64,000 nt of DNA from Pseudonocardia nigra (lineage in GTDB: Bacteria > Actinomycetota > Actinomycetes > Mycobacteriales > Pseudonocardiaceae). Location: assembly GCF_019396355.1 (NCBI RefSeq), contig NZ_JAHKRK010000003.1, positions 33,589 through 97,588 on the forward strand, read 5' to 3'. Numbering within the stretch: position 1 is the first letter of the stretch; each line of letters opens with the position of its first letter. Shown one piece after another: positions 30,397 through 38,558 of the stretch. A program made the translations under genes and the position numbers. The notes below the pieces were generated by a model. That model was not told where the DNA came from, ran no database searches, and worked only from the letters and a program-made list of their open reading frames with translations.

Positions 30397-30597
30397 CTAC
30401 GGCGGGTGGCGCGCCTCACCTCCGGCGCCGCCGACAGTCACTCTCCGCCGTCTGCTCCGCCCCCGCGTCTCGTCGGGCACCGACAACGGCGGCACCACGA
30501 CGAGCAGCGGCAGCTGGTTGGGTGCAGCGCGGCTGGGGCGCCGCACGTGGGCGACCACCCACCCGGTGTCGCGCGGGTGCCCGTGCACGTAGGACAT
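30397..30597 (-). CDS. Possible 66-residue basic protein, unknown
   Basis: A short frame begins MSYVHGHPRDTGWVVAHVRR, with both GGAGG and GGGAG just upstream of the ATG at 30597, and ends in an Arg-rich tail. It is the only plausible gene in the 400-base gap between the ferritin-like gene and the next one on this strand. I do not recognise a family. The ribosome site and the balanced N-terminal half support it; the low-complexity C-terminal half argues for caution. Confidence 0.4.
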   Translation of the reverse strand: MSYVHGHPRDTGWVVAHVRRPSRAAPNQLPLLVVVPPLSVPDETRGRSRRRRVTVGGAGGEARHPP

Positions 30598-30682
30598 CGC
30601 TCCCACCTCCGACATCCAGTGCACCACGCACCACCGACAGTCCTGCGGCTCGCGCGGGGAGATCGTGCCGCAGGACCGACGG

Positions 30683-31507
30683 TCAGGCGGCGCGGAACGC
30701 GTCAGCGTGCTCGGCGGCCCACTGCGCGAACGAGCGCGGTGGCCTCCCGGTCACCTGCTCGACGGCGGTCGTCACCACGCCCACCTCCGCGGGCACCGTG
30801 GCCCACATGTCGAGCATGAACTCGACGCCCTCCGCGGGCCACCCCTCGGCCAGCCACTGCGCGCGGGCCTCGGCGACGCCGAGCTCGACGAACTCGATCG
30901 ACCGGCCGGTCGCCGCGCCGATGGCCCGCACCTTGTCCGCGGGGGTCAAGGCCTCGGGTCCGGTCAGCCGGTGGGTCTGCCCGGGGTGCCCGCCGTGCAC
31001 GAGCAGAGTGGCGACGACCGCCGCGACGTCCGCCTCGTCGGCGGACGCGGTGAGCCGGCCGCCGAACGGCTCGCGGACGACGCCCTCGGTCCTGATCGAC
31101 CCGGCCCAGCCCAGCGTGTTCGCCATGTAGTCGACGGGCGCGAGCCGGCTCCACTCCAGGTCGCTCGCCGCCACCGCCTCCTCGACCGGTCCCTCCGCCC
31201 CCGTTCCGAGCACGACGACCCGCCGGACCCCGGCCGCGGCGGCGAGGTCGACGATGTCGGGCCCGGACTCGAGCGGCACGTGGTCGGCCCCGCTCGCGCT
31301 GAGCAGGTGCAGCGCGGTGACCCCGCGCAGGGCCGGACGGAGCGTCTCGGGCCGGGTCAGATCGCCCTCGGCGACCTCGACGCCCACGGGCAGGTCCGCG
31401 GCCGCGGCGTTGCGGGTCAGGGCACGGACCGGGTGACCGGCCCGCACCAGCTCCTCGACCACGCGACGTCCGATGGTGCCGGTAGCGCCCGTCACAAGGA
31501 ATGTCAC
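30683..31507 (-). CDS. NAD(P)-binding NmrA-like oxidoreductase
   Basis: The 274-residue protein opens with the extended-SDR dinucleotide loop VTGATGTIGRRVVEELV and has the atypical features of the NmrA/NAD(P)H-quinone reductase-like group (ALTRNAAAADLP, AEGDLTRPETL, LAPVDYMANTLGW). There is no YxxxK at the usual site, so it may act as a redox sensor. The GTG at 31507 has GGAGGA at good spacing, deciding against an ATG 21 codons upstream. Confidence 0.8.
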   Translation of the reverse strand: MTFLVTGATGTIGRRVVEELVRAGHPVRALTRNAAAADLPVGVEVAEGDLTRPETLRPALRGVTALHLLSASGADHVPLESGPDIVDLAAAAGVRRVVVLGTGAEGPVEEAVAASDLEWSRLAPVDYMANTLGWAGSIRTEGVVREPFGGRLTASADEADVAAVVATLLVHGGHPGQTHRLTGPEALTPADKVRAIGAATGRSIEFVELGVAEARAQWLAEGWPAEGVEFMLDMWATVPAEVGVVTTAVEQVTGRPPRSFAQWAAEHADAFRAA

Positions 31508-31573
31508 AGCTCGTCCTCCGTCAACTTCGTTCGACAGGGAGGACACTACGGACGATGTAGGCCAAATCACGTC

Positions 31574-32065
31574 CTACTCGGACGGCTCCGCCGCGATCGT
31601 CCGGCCCAGGCACAGGCTCAGGGGTGCGTCGGCGTACTCACCGAAGCGCTCGATCTCCGCGTACCCGGCGCGCCGGTAGAGCGCGACCGCCTCGACCTGC
31701 CGTTCTCCGCTCGCCAGCACCACCCGGTCGGCGAAGAGCGCCGACGCCTCCGCCTCGAGGGCGGCCAGCAGCGCCGTCGCGATGCCGTGGCGCCGCGGCG
31801 CCTGCGGTCGCACGTACATGCACGTGATCTCCGCGACCCCCGGCTCGCGCACCCGCACCGCGCCGCAGCCGAGCGCGACGCCCGACTCCTCGTCGGTCGC
31901 GACCAGGAGGACATCCCGCCCCGGGGCCACCTCGTCCTCGTCGAGCGGGGTGGGGACGGCGCGCTCCTCCGGGTGCTGCTCCTGCCGGTGGGCGTCGAGC
32001 TCCGCGAGCAGCTCGCGGACCGCAGGCTCGGTGAGCACAGCGGACTCGATCTGCACGGACGTCAT
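31574..32065 (-). CDS. GNAT acetyltransferase
   Basis: The 163-residue protein has a GNAT core with GCGAVRVREPGVAEITCMYVRPQ as beta4 and the acetyl-CoA loop RRHGIATALL, ending YRRAGYAEIERFGEYADAPLSLCLGR. This ending is typical of a broad MarR-associated GNAT family with unknown substrates. ATG at 32065. It is divergent from the methyltransferase gene with 80 bases between starts. Confidence 0.82.
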   Translation of the reverse strand: MTSVQIESAVLTEPAVRELLAELDAHRQEQHPEERAVPTPLDEDEVAPGRDVLLVATDEESGVALGCGAVRVREPGVAEITCMYVRPQAPRRHGIATALLAALEAEASALFADRVVLASGERQVEAVALYRRAGYAEIERFGEYADAPLSLCLGRTIAAEPSE

Positions 32066-32145
32066 CGCGGCACCGTATCGCCCGCAGTCCCGCCGGAACG
32101 GAAATCCCGGGGACCGGGGCCGAGCGGCCTTCGTAGGATCCCCGG

Positions 32146-32787
32146 GTGACGACGCCGCGCCTCGCATTCGACGCCGCAGCCGACGACTACGACGCCGACC
32201 CTCACCACGGCGTCATCGCCGACCGCCTGGTCGACGGCCTGAACCCGAGGCGTGACCCCGGCCTCGTCGTCGACGTCGCGACCGGGACGGGCGTGGCCGC
32301 CTTCGCGGCGCTGCGCGGGCTGCGGCCCGGCCGCGTGGTCGCCGTCGACATCTCGCCGCGCATGCTCGACGTCGCGCGCGCCACGGCGGTCGAGCAGGAC
32401 CCGGACGGGCGGATCGAGTGGCGGGTGGGCGCCGCCGTGCCGCTGGGGATCGACGACGGCAGCGCCGACGTGGTGATCTGTGCGTCCTCCCTGCACTTCC
32501 TCGGCGGGGCGGCGCTGCCGGAGTGGCGGCGTGTCCTGCGCCCCGGCGGACAGGTGGCGTTCAGCATCCCGATGGCCGCCGACTTCCACCCGTCGCCGCA
32601 GTTCCGCGCGCTTCTCCCGGACGACCTCACCGTCCCGGCCGACGCGGACGCCGCCCTCGCCATCGCGCGCGACTCGGGCTTCGTGGCCCCGCGCGTGGAG
32701 CTGACCCCGCCCGTGGCACCCGACCGCCCGCGGCGCGCGTTCCTGGTGTGGGCCCAGTCGCCGGGCCGCGATGCAGCCGACCGGTAG
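32146..32787 (+). CDS. Class I SAM-dependent methyltransferase
   Basis: The 213-residue protein has the UbiE/Methyltransf_11 pattern: FDAAADDYD, motif I VVDVATGTGVAAFAA, VVAVDISPRMLDVAR and the post-I block SADVVICASSLHFLG followed by WRRVLRPGGQVAFSIP. GTG start at 32146. The small size and lack of an N-terminal substrate domain leave the acceptor unknown. It is followed after ten bases by the MOSC gene, probably in one transcript. Confidence 0.82.
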   Translation: MTTPRLAFDAAADDYDADPHHGVIADRLVDGLNPRRDPGLVVDVATGTGVAAFAALRGLRPGRVVAVDISPRMLDVARATAVEQDPDGRIEWRVGAAVPLGIDDGSADVVICASSLHFLGGAALPEWRRVLRPGGQVAFSIPMAADFHPSPQFRALLPDDLTVPADADAALAIARDSGFVAPRVELTPPVAPDRPRRAFLVWAQSPGRDAADR

Positions 32788-32797
32788 CGTCCCGAGG

Positions 32798-33622
32798 GTG
32801 GCGAAGGTCGTCGAGCTCACCTCCTACCCAGTCAAGGGATGCGCCGGCACTCCGCTGCGGACCACCGACCTGACCCCGGCCGGGCTCGCCCACGACCGCA
32901 CCTTCATGGTCGTCGGGCCCGACGGGGTCTTCCGCACCCAGCGCCGCTCGCCCCTGCTGGCGGTCGTCCGACCCGAGGTGAGCGACGACGGCCGGCTGCT
33001 CACCCTGCGGGCACCCGGCTCGGATCCCCTGTGCCTGGACGTCGACACCGACGGCCCGCGCCGCGAGGTCACCCTGTTCGCGAACCGGTTCGGCGGCATC
33101 GACCAGGGCGACGAGGGCGCGGCGTGGTTCTCGGACGTGCTCGGCGTCCCGAGCCGGCTGGTCCGCGTGCCACCGGAGCACGACCGCCGCACCGACGGCC
33201 TGACGCCGGGCACCTCGGCGTACGCCGACAGTTCGGCGCTGCTACTCGTCGGTCGGGCGTCCCTGGACCTGTTGAACGAACGGATCGCCGAGGCGGGGGG
33301 CGAGCCGGTGGCGATGAACCGGTTCCGGCCCAACATCGTCGTCGACGGCTGGGACGAACCGCACACCGAGGACCGCCTCCGGACGTTCGCCGTCGGCACC
33401 GCCGAGCTGGGATACGCCAAGCTCGCGATCCGCTGCGCGGTCACCACCGTCGAGCAGGAGACCGGGCGGCGGGCCGGCCCGGAGCCGTTGCGGACGCTCG
33501 CCCGGCACCGCCGGGCCGCCGCGGGCGGGGTCGCGTTCGGCGCCAAGTTCTCCGTGACGCGGCCCGGGAGCCTCGCCATCGGCGCCGAGGTGCGCGTCGA
33601 TCAGTGGGGCGAGTCGGAGTAG
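32798..33622 (+). CDS. MOSC-domain protein (MOSC_N plus MOSC)
   Basis: The 274-residue protein has the N-terminal beta-barrel domain (VVELTSYPVKGCAGTPL, GLAHDRTFMVV) and the MOSC domain (RFRPNIVVDGWDEP, then RCAVTTVEQETGRR with the conserved cysteine). This is the layout of YcbX/mARC-like molybdenum-cofactor enzymes that reduce N-hydroxylated compounds. The GTG at 32798 matches the family N-terminus; an ATG nine codons upstream would overlap the methyltransferase. No ferredoxin partner is adjacent. Confidence 0.85.
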   Translation: MAKVVELTSYPVKGCAGTPLRTTDLTPAGLAHDRTFMVVGPDGVFRTQRRSPLLAVVRPEVSDDGRLLTLRAPGSDPLCLDVDTDGPRREVTLFANRFGGIDQGDEGAAWFSDVLGVPSRLVRVPPEHDRRTDGLTPGTSAYADSSALLLVGRASLDLLNERIAEAGGEPVAMNRFRPNIVVDGWDEPHTEDRLRTFAVGTAELGYAKLAIRCAVTTVEQETGRRAGPEPLRTLARHRRAAAGGVAFGAKFSVTRPGSLAIGAEVRVDQWGESE

Positions 33623-33640
33623 CCCGTCCCCGGCTGCACC

Positions 33641-33705
33641 GCGCACACCGCGAGGGCTCGCACACCGCGGCCGCGTGTGCGGGCACTCGAAGGTGTGTGC
33701 CCGTC
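33641..33705. repeat. GTGTGCG-type hairpin cluster
   Basis: Overlapping palindromes, CGCACACCGCGG with CCGCGTGTGCG around 33660-33681 and GGGCACTCG with GTGTGTGCCC around 33681-33702, fill the gap after the MOSC gene. They may fold the 3' end of that transcript. I see no coding frame here. Confidence 0.55.
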
Positions 33706-33783
33706 CGTCCCGCCCTCCTTTCGGCCCCGCGCGCCGGGCGGCGGTGTGCCAGGCTCGATGGGAGCACCGGGAGGAGGCGCGGC

Positions 33784-35241
33784 GTGAACGACGCACAGCA
33801 GCACGGGGTGGTGCTCCCGCTCGTCGACGGTCGGCGCAGCAGCGCGGCGCTCGGCCGGGCCGTCGCCGCCGACGCGCTGCGCGCGGTGGACCCGGTCGGC
33901 GCGCGAGCCGCCGAGCAGGAGACGGACTGGCGCCGCGGGTACCTCGTGCACTTCCGGCGGCTGGTCGAGGCGGGGCTCCCGTCCCAGGACGCCGCCCTCC
34001 GCATCGCCCGCGACGGTGCCACGTCGGTGCAGGAGCGGATGCGGTTCGCGACCTCCGACGGGGAGCGGCCGCTGGTGGACGTCCGACCGGCCGGGCAGGA
34101 CGCGTTCCGGACCGCGACGGTCACCGGCCAGGGTGCCCGTGAGCCATGGCTGCGCGTGCCCTACCGGGGAGCGCTGCTGCACGGCGACGGCCTGGCGCGG
34201 CAGCTCGACGCCTGGGTCGCCGCGGGCGTCATGGAGCCGTCGTGCGCGGAGGCCGTGCGGATCGTCGGCGACCACCCGGAGTGGCTGGACCTGGCGGGCC
34301 GCCGCGTCGTCGTGCTGGGCGCGGGGGCGGAGATGGGCCCGCTGGAGCCGCTGCTGCGCTGGGGCGCCGACGTCGTCGCCGTGGACCTCCCCCGAGCCGC
34401 CCTGTGGCGCCGGATCCTCACCGCGGCCCGCGACGGCGCGGGCACGCTGCGCGTCCCCGTCCCCACGGGGGCCGCGGCGGCCGACCTCCCCGAGCAGGCC
34501 GGCGCCGACCTCCTCCGCGACCTGCCCGCGCTCGCCCGCTGGATGAGCGACCTCGACGGGCGGCTGGTACTCGGCAACTACGTGTACGCCGACGGCGCCG
34601 CGAACCTGCGGGTATGTGCGGCCGCCGACACCCTGTTCGAGCGCGTGCGGCACGCCCGCGACGACATCGCGCTGGCGCTGCTCGCCACCCCGACCGATGT
34701 GTTCGCCGTGCCGGCCGAGGCCGTGGCGGAGGCCAACGAGCGGTACGCCCGGCGCCGGGCCCGGAGGCTGCTGCGCCGCCCGGTGCGCGTCCTCAGCGGG
34801 GGCAGGCTGCTCACCCGCAACTACCCACCGGGCGCCGACCCCGGCATCAACGACAGCCTGGTCCCGCAGCAGGGCCCCAACTACGCGCTGGCGAAGCGGC
34901 TCCAGCGGTGGCGGGCCGCCGAAGCGCGGGCGGCCGGCGTCCCCGTCTCGTTCACCGTGGCCCCGCCGACCCGTACCCGCTCGGTCGTGCGGAACCGGGT
35001 GCTCGCCGCGGCCTACCAGGGCGCCGACCGGTTCGGCGTCGAGGTCTTCGAGCCCGCCACCAGCAACACGCTCATGGCCGCTCTGCTCGTGCACGACCTG
35101 TGCGCGGGGCCGCCGGCGCACGAACACCCGTGGCAGGACGAGGCGTACCGCGCCGTGCACGGCGGGCTGTGGCGCCAGCCGTACGCGCCGCGCAGCGTGC
35201 TCGGGCTGGCGGTGCTGCTGGGGTGGGCGGGGCGGGGCTGA
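33784..35241 (+). CDS. Conserved protein of unknown function with a Rossmann-like core
   Basis: The 485-residue protein has a clear nucleotide-binding-type segment, LAGRRVVVLGAGAEMGPLEPLLRWGADVVAVDLPR (about 172-205), preceded by helices and followed by an Arg-rich part and a C-terminal region with VVRNRVLAAAYQGADRFGVEVFEP. No catalytic motif of a known dehydrogenase class is evident. GTG at 33784 after GGGAGGAGG. Its last 229 bases overlap, antisense, the over-long end of the kinase gene. I recall similar unknown proteins in other actinobacteria but can give no function. Confidence 0.65.
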   Translation: MNDAQQHGVVLPLVDGRRSSAALGRAVAADALRAVDPVGARAAEQETDWRRGYLVHFRRLVEAGLPSQDAALRIARDGATSVQERMRFATSDGERPLVDVRPAGQDAFRTATVTGQGAREPWLRVPYRGALLHGDGLARQLDAWVAAGVMEPSCAEAVRIVGDHPEWLDLAGRRVVVLGAGAEMGPLEPLLRWGADVVAVDLPRAALWRRILTAARDGAGTLRVPVPTGAAAADLPEQAGADLLRDLPALARWMSDLDGRLVLGNYVYADGAANLRVCAAADTLFERVRHARDDIALALLATPTDVFAVPAEAVAEANERYARRRARRLLRRPVRVLSGGRLLTRNYPPGADPGINDSLVPQQGPNYALAKRLQRWRAAEARAAGVPVSFTVAPPTRTRSVVRNRVLAAAYQGADRFGVEVFEPATSNTLMAALLVHDLCAGPPAHEHPWQDEAYRAVHGGLWRQPYAPRSVLGLAVLLGWAGRG

Positions 35242-36704
35242 GCGGTCCGCCATATCGCCCCTGCCTCATGGAAGCAGAAGGCGGACGCGTACGCGGATTC
35301 GGTGGTTTCAGACGCGACGATCTGACCTTGATCGTCGGTGATCGTGCAGCTCACGGTCGTGTCGCCCTTCGTGGACGAGGAGCTCGCGGTGAGGTACGGG
35401 CGGGCATCGGTGCCCCACGCACCCGTTGTCACCGTTACCTTCCACGGCGCCCCGACTTCTGACGCCCTGACCTGATCGCCGTTGCTGTCGACGTAACCGA
35501 CGCGCACCGGGTAGTTACTCTCGACCGAGTACGTGTAGGACACCGGGTGATTCGCTCCACCCAGCGGCGCAGGCGCAAACGTCGGCGCAATCAGGGTCGT
35601 AGGCGTCGGTGTCGTCGATGACGCCGTCGCTGGCGTGTCCGTCGCCGGGCCCGAGGCGGTCACCAGCGGATCCGTGGTCGCCCCGGTTCGCCCGACGGCG
35701 AACCCGACGAGGCCGGCCACCACGGCAACCGCGGCCACCCCGGCGATGAGCGCCGCCCCCCGGCCGCGGCGGGGCGCCGTCTTCGCGGGCGGCCCCGGCG
35801 GCCCGATCAGCGTCGCGGGCGCCGGGCCGGGCGGGGCGACGGGCGCCGGCCATCCCGGCAGCGCGGGTCCGTGCAGCGCGTGCCGGGCCGCGGCCGCCAG
35901 CTCGAGCGCGTTCGCGAACCGGGCGCTCGGGTCCTTCGCCATGCCGCGCGCGACCATGTCGTCGAGCGCGGGCGGGATGCCGGGCAGCACGCTGCTCGGG
36001 CGCGGTGGTTCCGCGACCAGATGGGCCTTCATCAGCGACGGCAGGCTGGTGGCGTCGAACGGCCGACGGCCGGTGAGGCACTCGGCCAGGACGCAGGCGA
36101 GGGCGTAGATGTCCGAGCGGCTGTCGGGGGCGCCACCCTCGAAGCGTTCGGGCGCCATGTAGGCCAGCGTCCCGATCGTCGCCCCCGTCTGGGTGAGGGT
36201 GAGCTGTTCCTCGCCCATGGACCGCGCGATGCCGAAGTCGACGAGGTACACGAAGTCCGACCGCGTGACGATGATGTTCGAGGGCTTGACGTCGCGGTGC
36301 ACCACGCCGTTCGCGTGCGCGTCGGCGAGCGCCTCGGCGACCTGGGCGACGATCGCGACGGCCCGCGGCGGCGGGAGCGGCCCGGCGGCGAGCAGGGCGT
36401 CGAGCCCGACGCCATCGACGAGGCGCATGTCGATGAACAACCTGCCGTCGATCTCCCCGAAGTCGTGGATGGGGATGACGTGGGGATCCTGCAGCCGGGC
36501 GGCGCTGTCGGACTCGCGGCGGAACCGGGCGCGGTAGTGCTCGTCGCCCGCCACCTCCGGCGCGAGCACCTTGAGCGCGACCAGGCGCCCACGCCGCGTG
36601 TCGAACGCGCGGTGGACCTCCCCCATGCCGCCGCGGCCGATCAGCGCCTCGATGCGGTACGGCCCGATCTCCGGGACCTGGCCGTCGCCGGCGGTCGTGC
36701 CCAT
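35013..36704 (-). CDS. Transmembrane Ser/Thr protein kinase with MmpS-like outer domain
   Basis: A 563-residue Hanks-type kinase. The glycine loop is IGRGGMGEVH, the ATP lysine K45, the catalytic loop HRDVKPSN with D138, DFG at 156-158 and the APE motif MAPERFEG; it is followed by a Pro-rich juxtamembrane stretch and one membrane helix (ALIAGVAAVAVVAGLVGFAVG). The outer ~110 residues (VSYTYSVESNYPVRVGYVDSNGD, WKVTVTTGAWGTDARPYLTA) resemble MmpS-type domains and probably sense a ligand. Similarity ends near YASAFC (about 35265). The remaining ~80 codons run antisense into the neighbouring gene, and a TGA one frame away at that point suggests a lost stop. ATG at 36704 after GGGGGG. Confidence 0.8.
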   Translation of the reverse strand: MGTTAGDGQVPEIGPYRIEALIGRGGMGEVHRAFDTRRGRLVALKVLAPEVAGDEHYRARFRRESDSAARLQDPHVIPIHDFGEIDGRLFIDMRLVDGVGLDALLAAGPLPPPRAVAIVAQVAEALADAHANGVVHRDVKPSNIIVTRSDFVYLVDFGIARSMGEEQLTLTQTGATIGTLAYMAPERFEGGAPDSRSDIYALACVLAECLTGRRPFDATSLPSLMKAHLVAEPPRPSSVLPGIPPALDDMVARGMAKDPSARFANALELAAAARHALHGPALPGWPAPVAPPGPAPATLIGPPGPPAKTAPRRGRGAALIAGVAAVAVVAGLVGFAVGRTGATTDPLVTASGPATDTPATASSTTPTPTTLIAPTFAPAPLGGANHPVSYTYSVESNYPVRVGYVDSNGDQVRASEVGAPWKVTVTTGAWGTDARPYLTASSSSTKGDTTVSCTITDDQGQIVASETTESAYASAFCFHEAGAIWRTAQPRPAHPSSTASPSTLRGAYGWRHSPPCTARYASSCHGCSCAGGPAHRSCTSRAAMSVLLVAGSKTSTPNRSAPW

Positions 36705-36762
36705 GGTCCCCCCGAGAAATCGATGATCGTCCGTGGAAGGGATCGTGGACCAACAGTGATCG

Positions 36763-37358
36763 TTACGGTGACCCGTTCGTGAGCAGCAGGTGGAACGCGT
36801 CACCTGCCCAGAAGTACGTGCAGGTGTCGGCCGCGCCCCCGTCGAACCATGCGAGACCGGCGTCGGTTCCCTCGAGGCGCTGAAGTACCCGGTGGAGTGC
36901 AGGAAGTCGGGGCGGACGTCCCGGAACGTCCAGGTGTGCCGCGCGCCGGTTGGTCCGAGCACCGCCCCGACGAACGCCGTGACGAGCTCGGTGGCCGCCG
37001 TCTCGGACGGTCGGGTCCGGTACGGGCTGGGTGCCTCGCGCAGCATCCACCACAGCGGCGCCCGGAACGCGGCGGCGTCGAGCGGGGTGGACGACAGCCG
37101 GAGTGGCTCGCGCACGAGCGCGGCGGGTCCGTCGTCGGCCAGGTTTCCCCAGCCGCGCGCTTCGTCGAGCTCGCGCATCATCGCGAGGAACAGCGGGTGG
37201 CGCAGGAACGCCGCGAGCACCTCCTCGCCGTTCGCAGCGGTGATCGGCGCGTCGGCGCGGACCTTCAGCAGGAAGGTGGTGCTGTTCATCGCCCGGTCGA
37301 CGGCGTCGAGGAAGGCGGTGACGGCCGGGCTGTCCAGGTCGGGCAGCAGCGAGCGCAC
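36763..37358 (-). pseudogene. Unknown small protein, frameshifted near its end
   Basis: From GTG at 37358 the frame reads MRSLLPDLDSPAVTAFLDAVDRAMNSTTF, then a compact domain up to RHTWTFRDVRPDFLHSTGYF. There the natural continuation, QRLEGTDAGLAWFDGGAA and a terminal FHLLLTNGSP, lies in another frame and stops at 36763. Restoring one C (TTCAG to TTCCAG) near 36883 rejoins them. Without it the frame would run on into the kinase gene. I do not recognise the family. It begins nine bases after the hemerythrin gene and is probably co-transcribed with it. Confidence 0.65.
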
Positions 37359-37367
37359 TCGGTCAGG

Positions 37368-37895
37368 TCAGGTCTCCCCGCGGACCACGGAGAACCCGGT
37401 CGCCCTCTCGATCGCCGCCGCCTCCGTCCGCCCGACCCGCAGTGCGTCGAGGGCGGCGACGATCTTGCGTTCCTCATAGGTGAAATGCGACTCGAGCACC
37501 GCGGCCAGACCGTCCAGCTCGCCCCGCACCCGCCGCGCCTCGGCTGCGTCCGGGTCCGGCCCGACGCCGGCGAGGAGCTCCTCGAGGGTGCGCAGCGCCG
37601 CGGCCACCACCAGGTGGTCGCGTTCCAGCTCCGCCAGCACCGGCCGCAGCTCGGGGAACTGCGCCGCCAGTACCGGGAACGCCCCCTCGTCCTCGCCCGT
37701 GTGATGGCGAGTCAGCGCCGCGCAGAACGTCAGGCAGTGCGCCTGCAGCTCCCGCGGCCGCCCGCCGCGGCCGTCGAGGAAGGCGTCGGTGTCGGCGCGA
37801 AGCCGGGTCAGCTCGTCGCGGAGCCACGCGTGCAGCTCGATCAGCTGGGTGCCGAACGCCGTGAGCCGGTCGTCCGGAGCGGAGGGGGTGTCCAC
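37368..37895 (-). CDS. Hemerythrin HHE domain protein
   Basis: This 175-residue four-helix protein carries the metal-ligand pattern of hemerythrin-like domains: IELHAWLRDEL, ALTRHHTGEDEGAFPVL, LERDHLVVAAAL and ESHFTYEERKIVAAL. Such proteins bind a di-iron centre and oxygen, or sense iron and redox state. The GTG at 37895 is preferred as the only start before the first helix. It leads a short leftward unit with the frameshifted gene downstream. Confidence 0.85.
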   Translation of the reverse strand: MDTPSAPDDRLTAFGTQLIELHAWLRDELTRLRADTDAFLDGRGGRPRELQAHCLTFCAALTRHHTGEDEGAFPVLAAQFPELRPVLAELERDHLVVAAALRTLEELLAGVGPDPDAAEARRVRGELDGLAAVLESHFTYEERKIVAALDALRVGRTEAAAIERATGFSVVRGET

Positions 37896-37919
37896 GAACG
37901 GATCATGCCGGAACGTTCG

Positions 37920-38291
37920 TCAGTTGCGGGCCGCGGCGGCCGCCGTCCTGCGCGCCGTCTGCAGGCGGCCGGGCAGCAGCGCTGCGTCGAAGCGGCCGGC
38001 CCGCAGCCAGGCCGCGACGACCGCGACGTCCTCGTCGATGCACAACGGCCCCGCACGTACCGCGCTCCGGGTCGGCCGCCGCCGAGCGTCACAGGGCTGC
38101 ACGACCAGCACGGGGCCCGCCGCCCGCAACCGGCAGGAGAACGGCCCGAGGACACAGCCCGGCGACACGACCAGCACTCCCAACGCAGTCGTCCGGACGA
38201 CCTCGCGCAGCGCCGCCACGGCCCGCTCGTACTGCTCGGTGCGGCACCGCCCGCCCGCGCACAGCAGGAGGGTGAAGCCGTGGGCCGTCAC
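37920..38291 (-). CDS. Small cysteine-containing protein, possibly ferredoxin/thioredoxin-like
   Basis: The 123-residue product has an alternating strand/helix pattern and five cysteines: LLLCAGGRCR near the N-terminus, SPGCVLGPFSC mid-protein and QPCD. This loosely resembles thioredoxin-fold [2Fe-2S] ferredoxins, but spacing is not canonical. Its ATG at 38291 lies 56 bases from an AT-rich dyad like a Fur/Zur box, so expression is probably controlled by metal. It runs ahead of, and in the same direction as, the hemerythrin gene, with 24 bases between them. Confidence 0.6.
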   Translation of the reverse strand: MTAHGFTLLLCAGGRCRTEQYERAVAALREVVRTTALGVLVVSPGCVLGPFSCRLRAAGPVLVVQPCDARRRPTRSAVRAGPLCIDEDVAVVAAWLRAGRFDAALLPGRLQTARRTAAAAARN

Positions 38292-38346
38292 GTCTGCACC
38301 GGATCGGGCCCGTCCGCCCTCGGCGGAACAGCGATCGCGACCAAGA

Positions 38347-38364
38347 TGAAACTGATTGTCATTA
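38347..38364 (-). promoter_or_regulatory. Fur/Zur-family metalloregulator box
   Basis: TGAAACTGATTGTCATTA is strikingly AT-rich in this genome and fits the 7-1-7 dyad (TGAnAnT-n-ATTnTCA) of actinobacterial Zur or Fur sites. It lies 56-73 bases before the ATG of the small cysteine protein at 37920-38291. The MFS gene on the other side starts almost 200 bases away. Zinc versus iron cannot be decided from one site. Confidence 0.6.
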
Positions 38365-38558
38365 GCGACAGTAGAACGCGTCGGGAGCCCTCCGTCAACA
38401 CCGCGGGGAAGTCCGGCCCGCTACGCCGCCGGCGAACCACCGGGCGCGGCGCCCCGAATCGCCTCGCCGATGCGACCGGCCGCGGGTAGCGTCGGCCGCC
38501 CCGCTCCCGCAGCCGTCACCGTCGTCGCCGCTGCACGTCCGGAACAGGAGTACTCACC

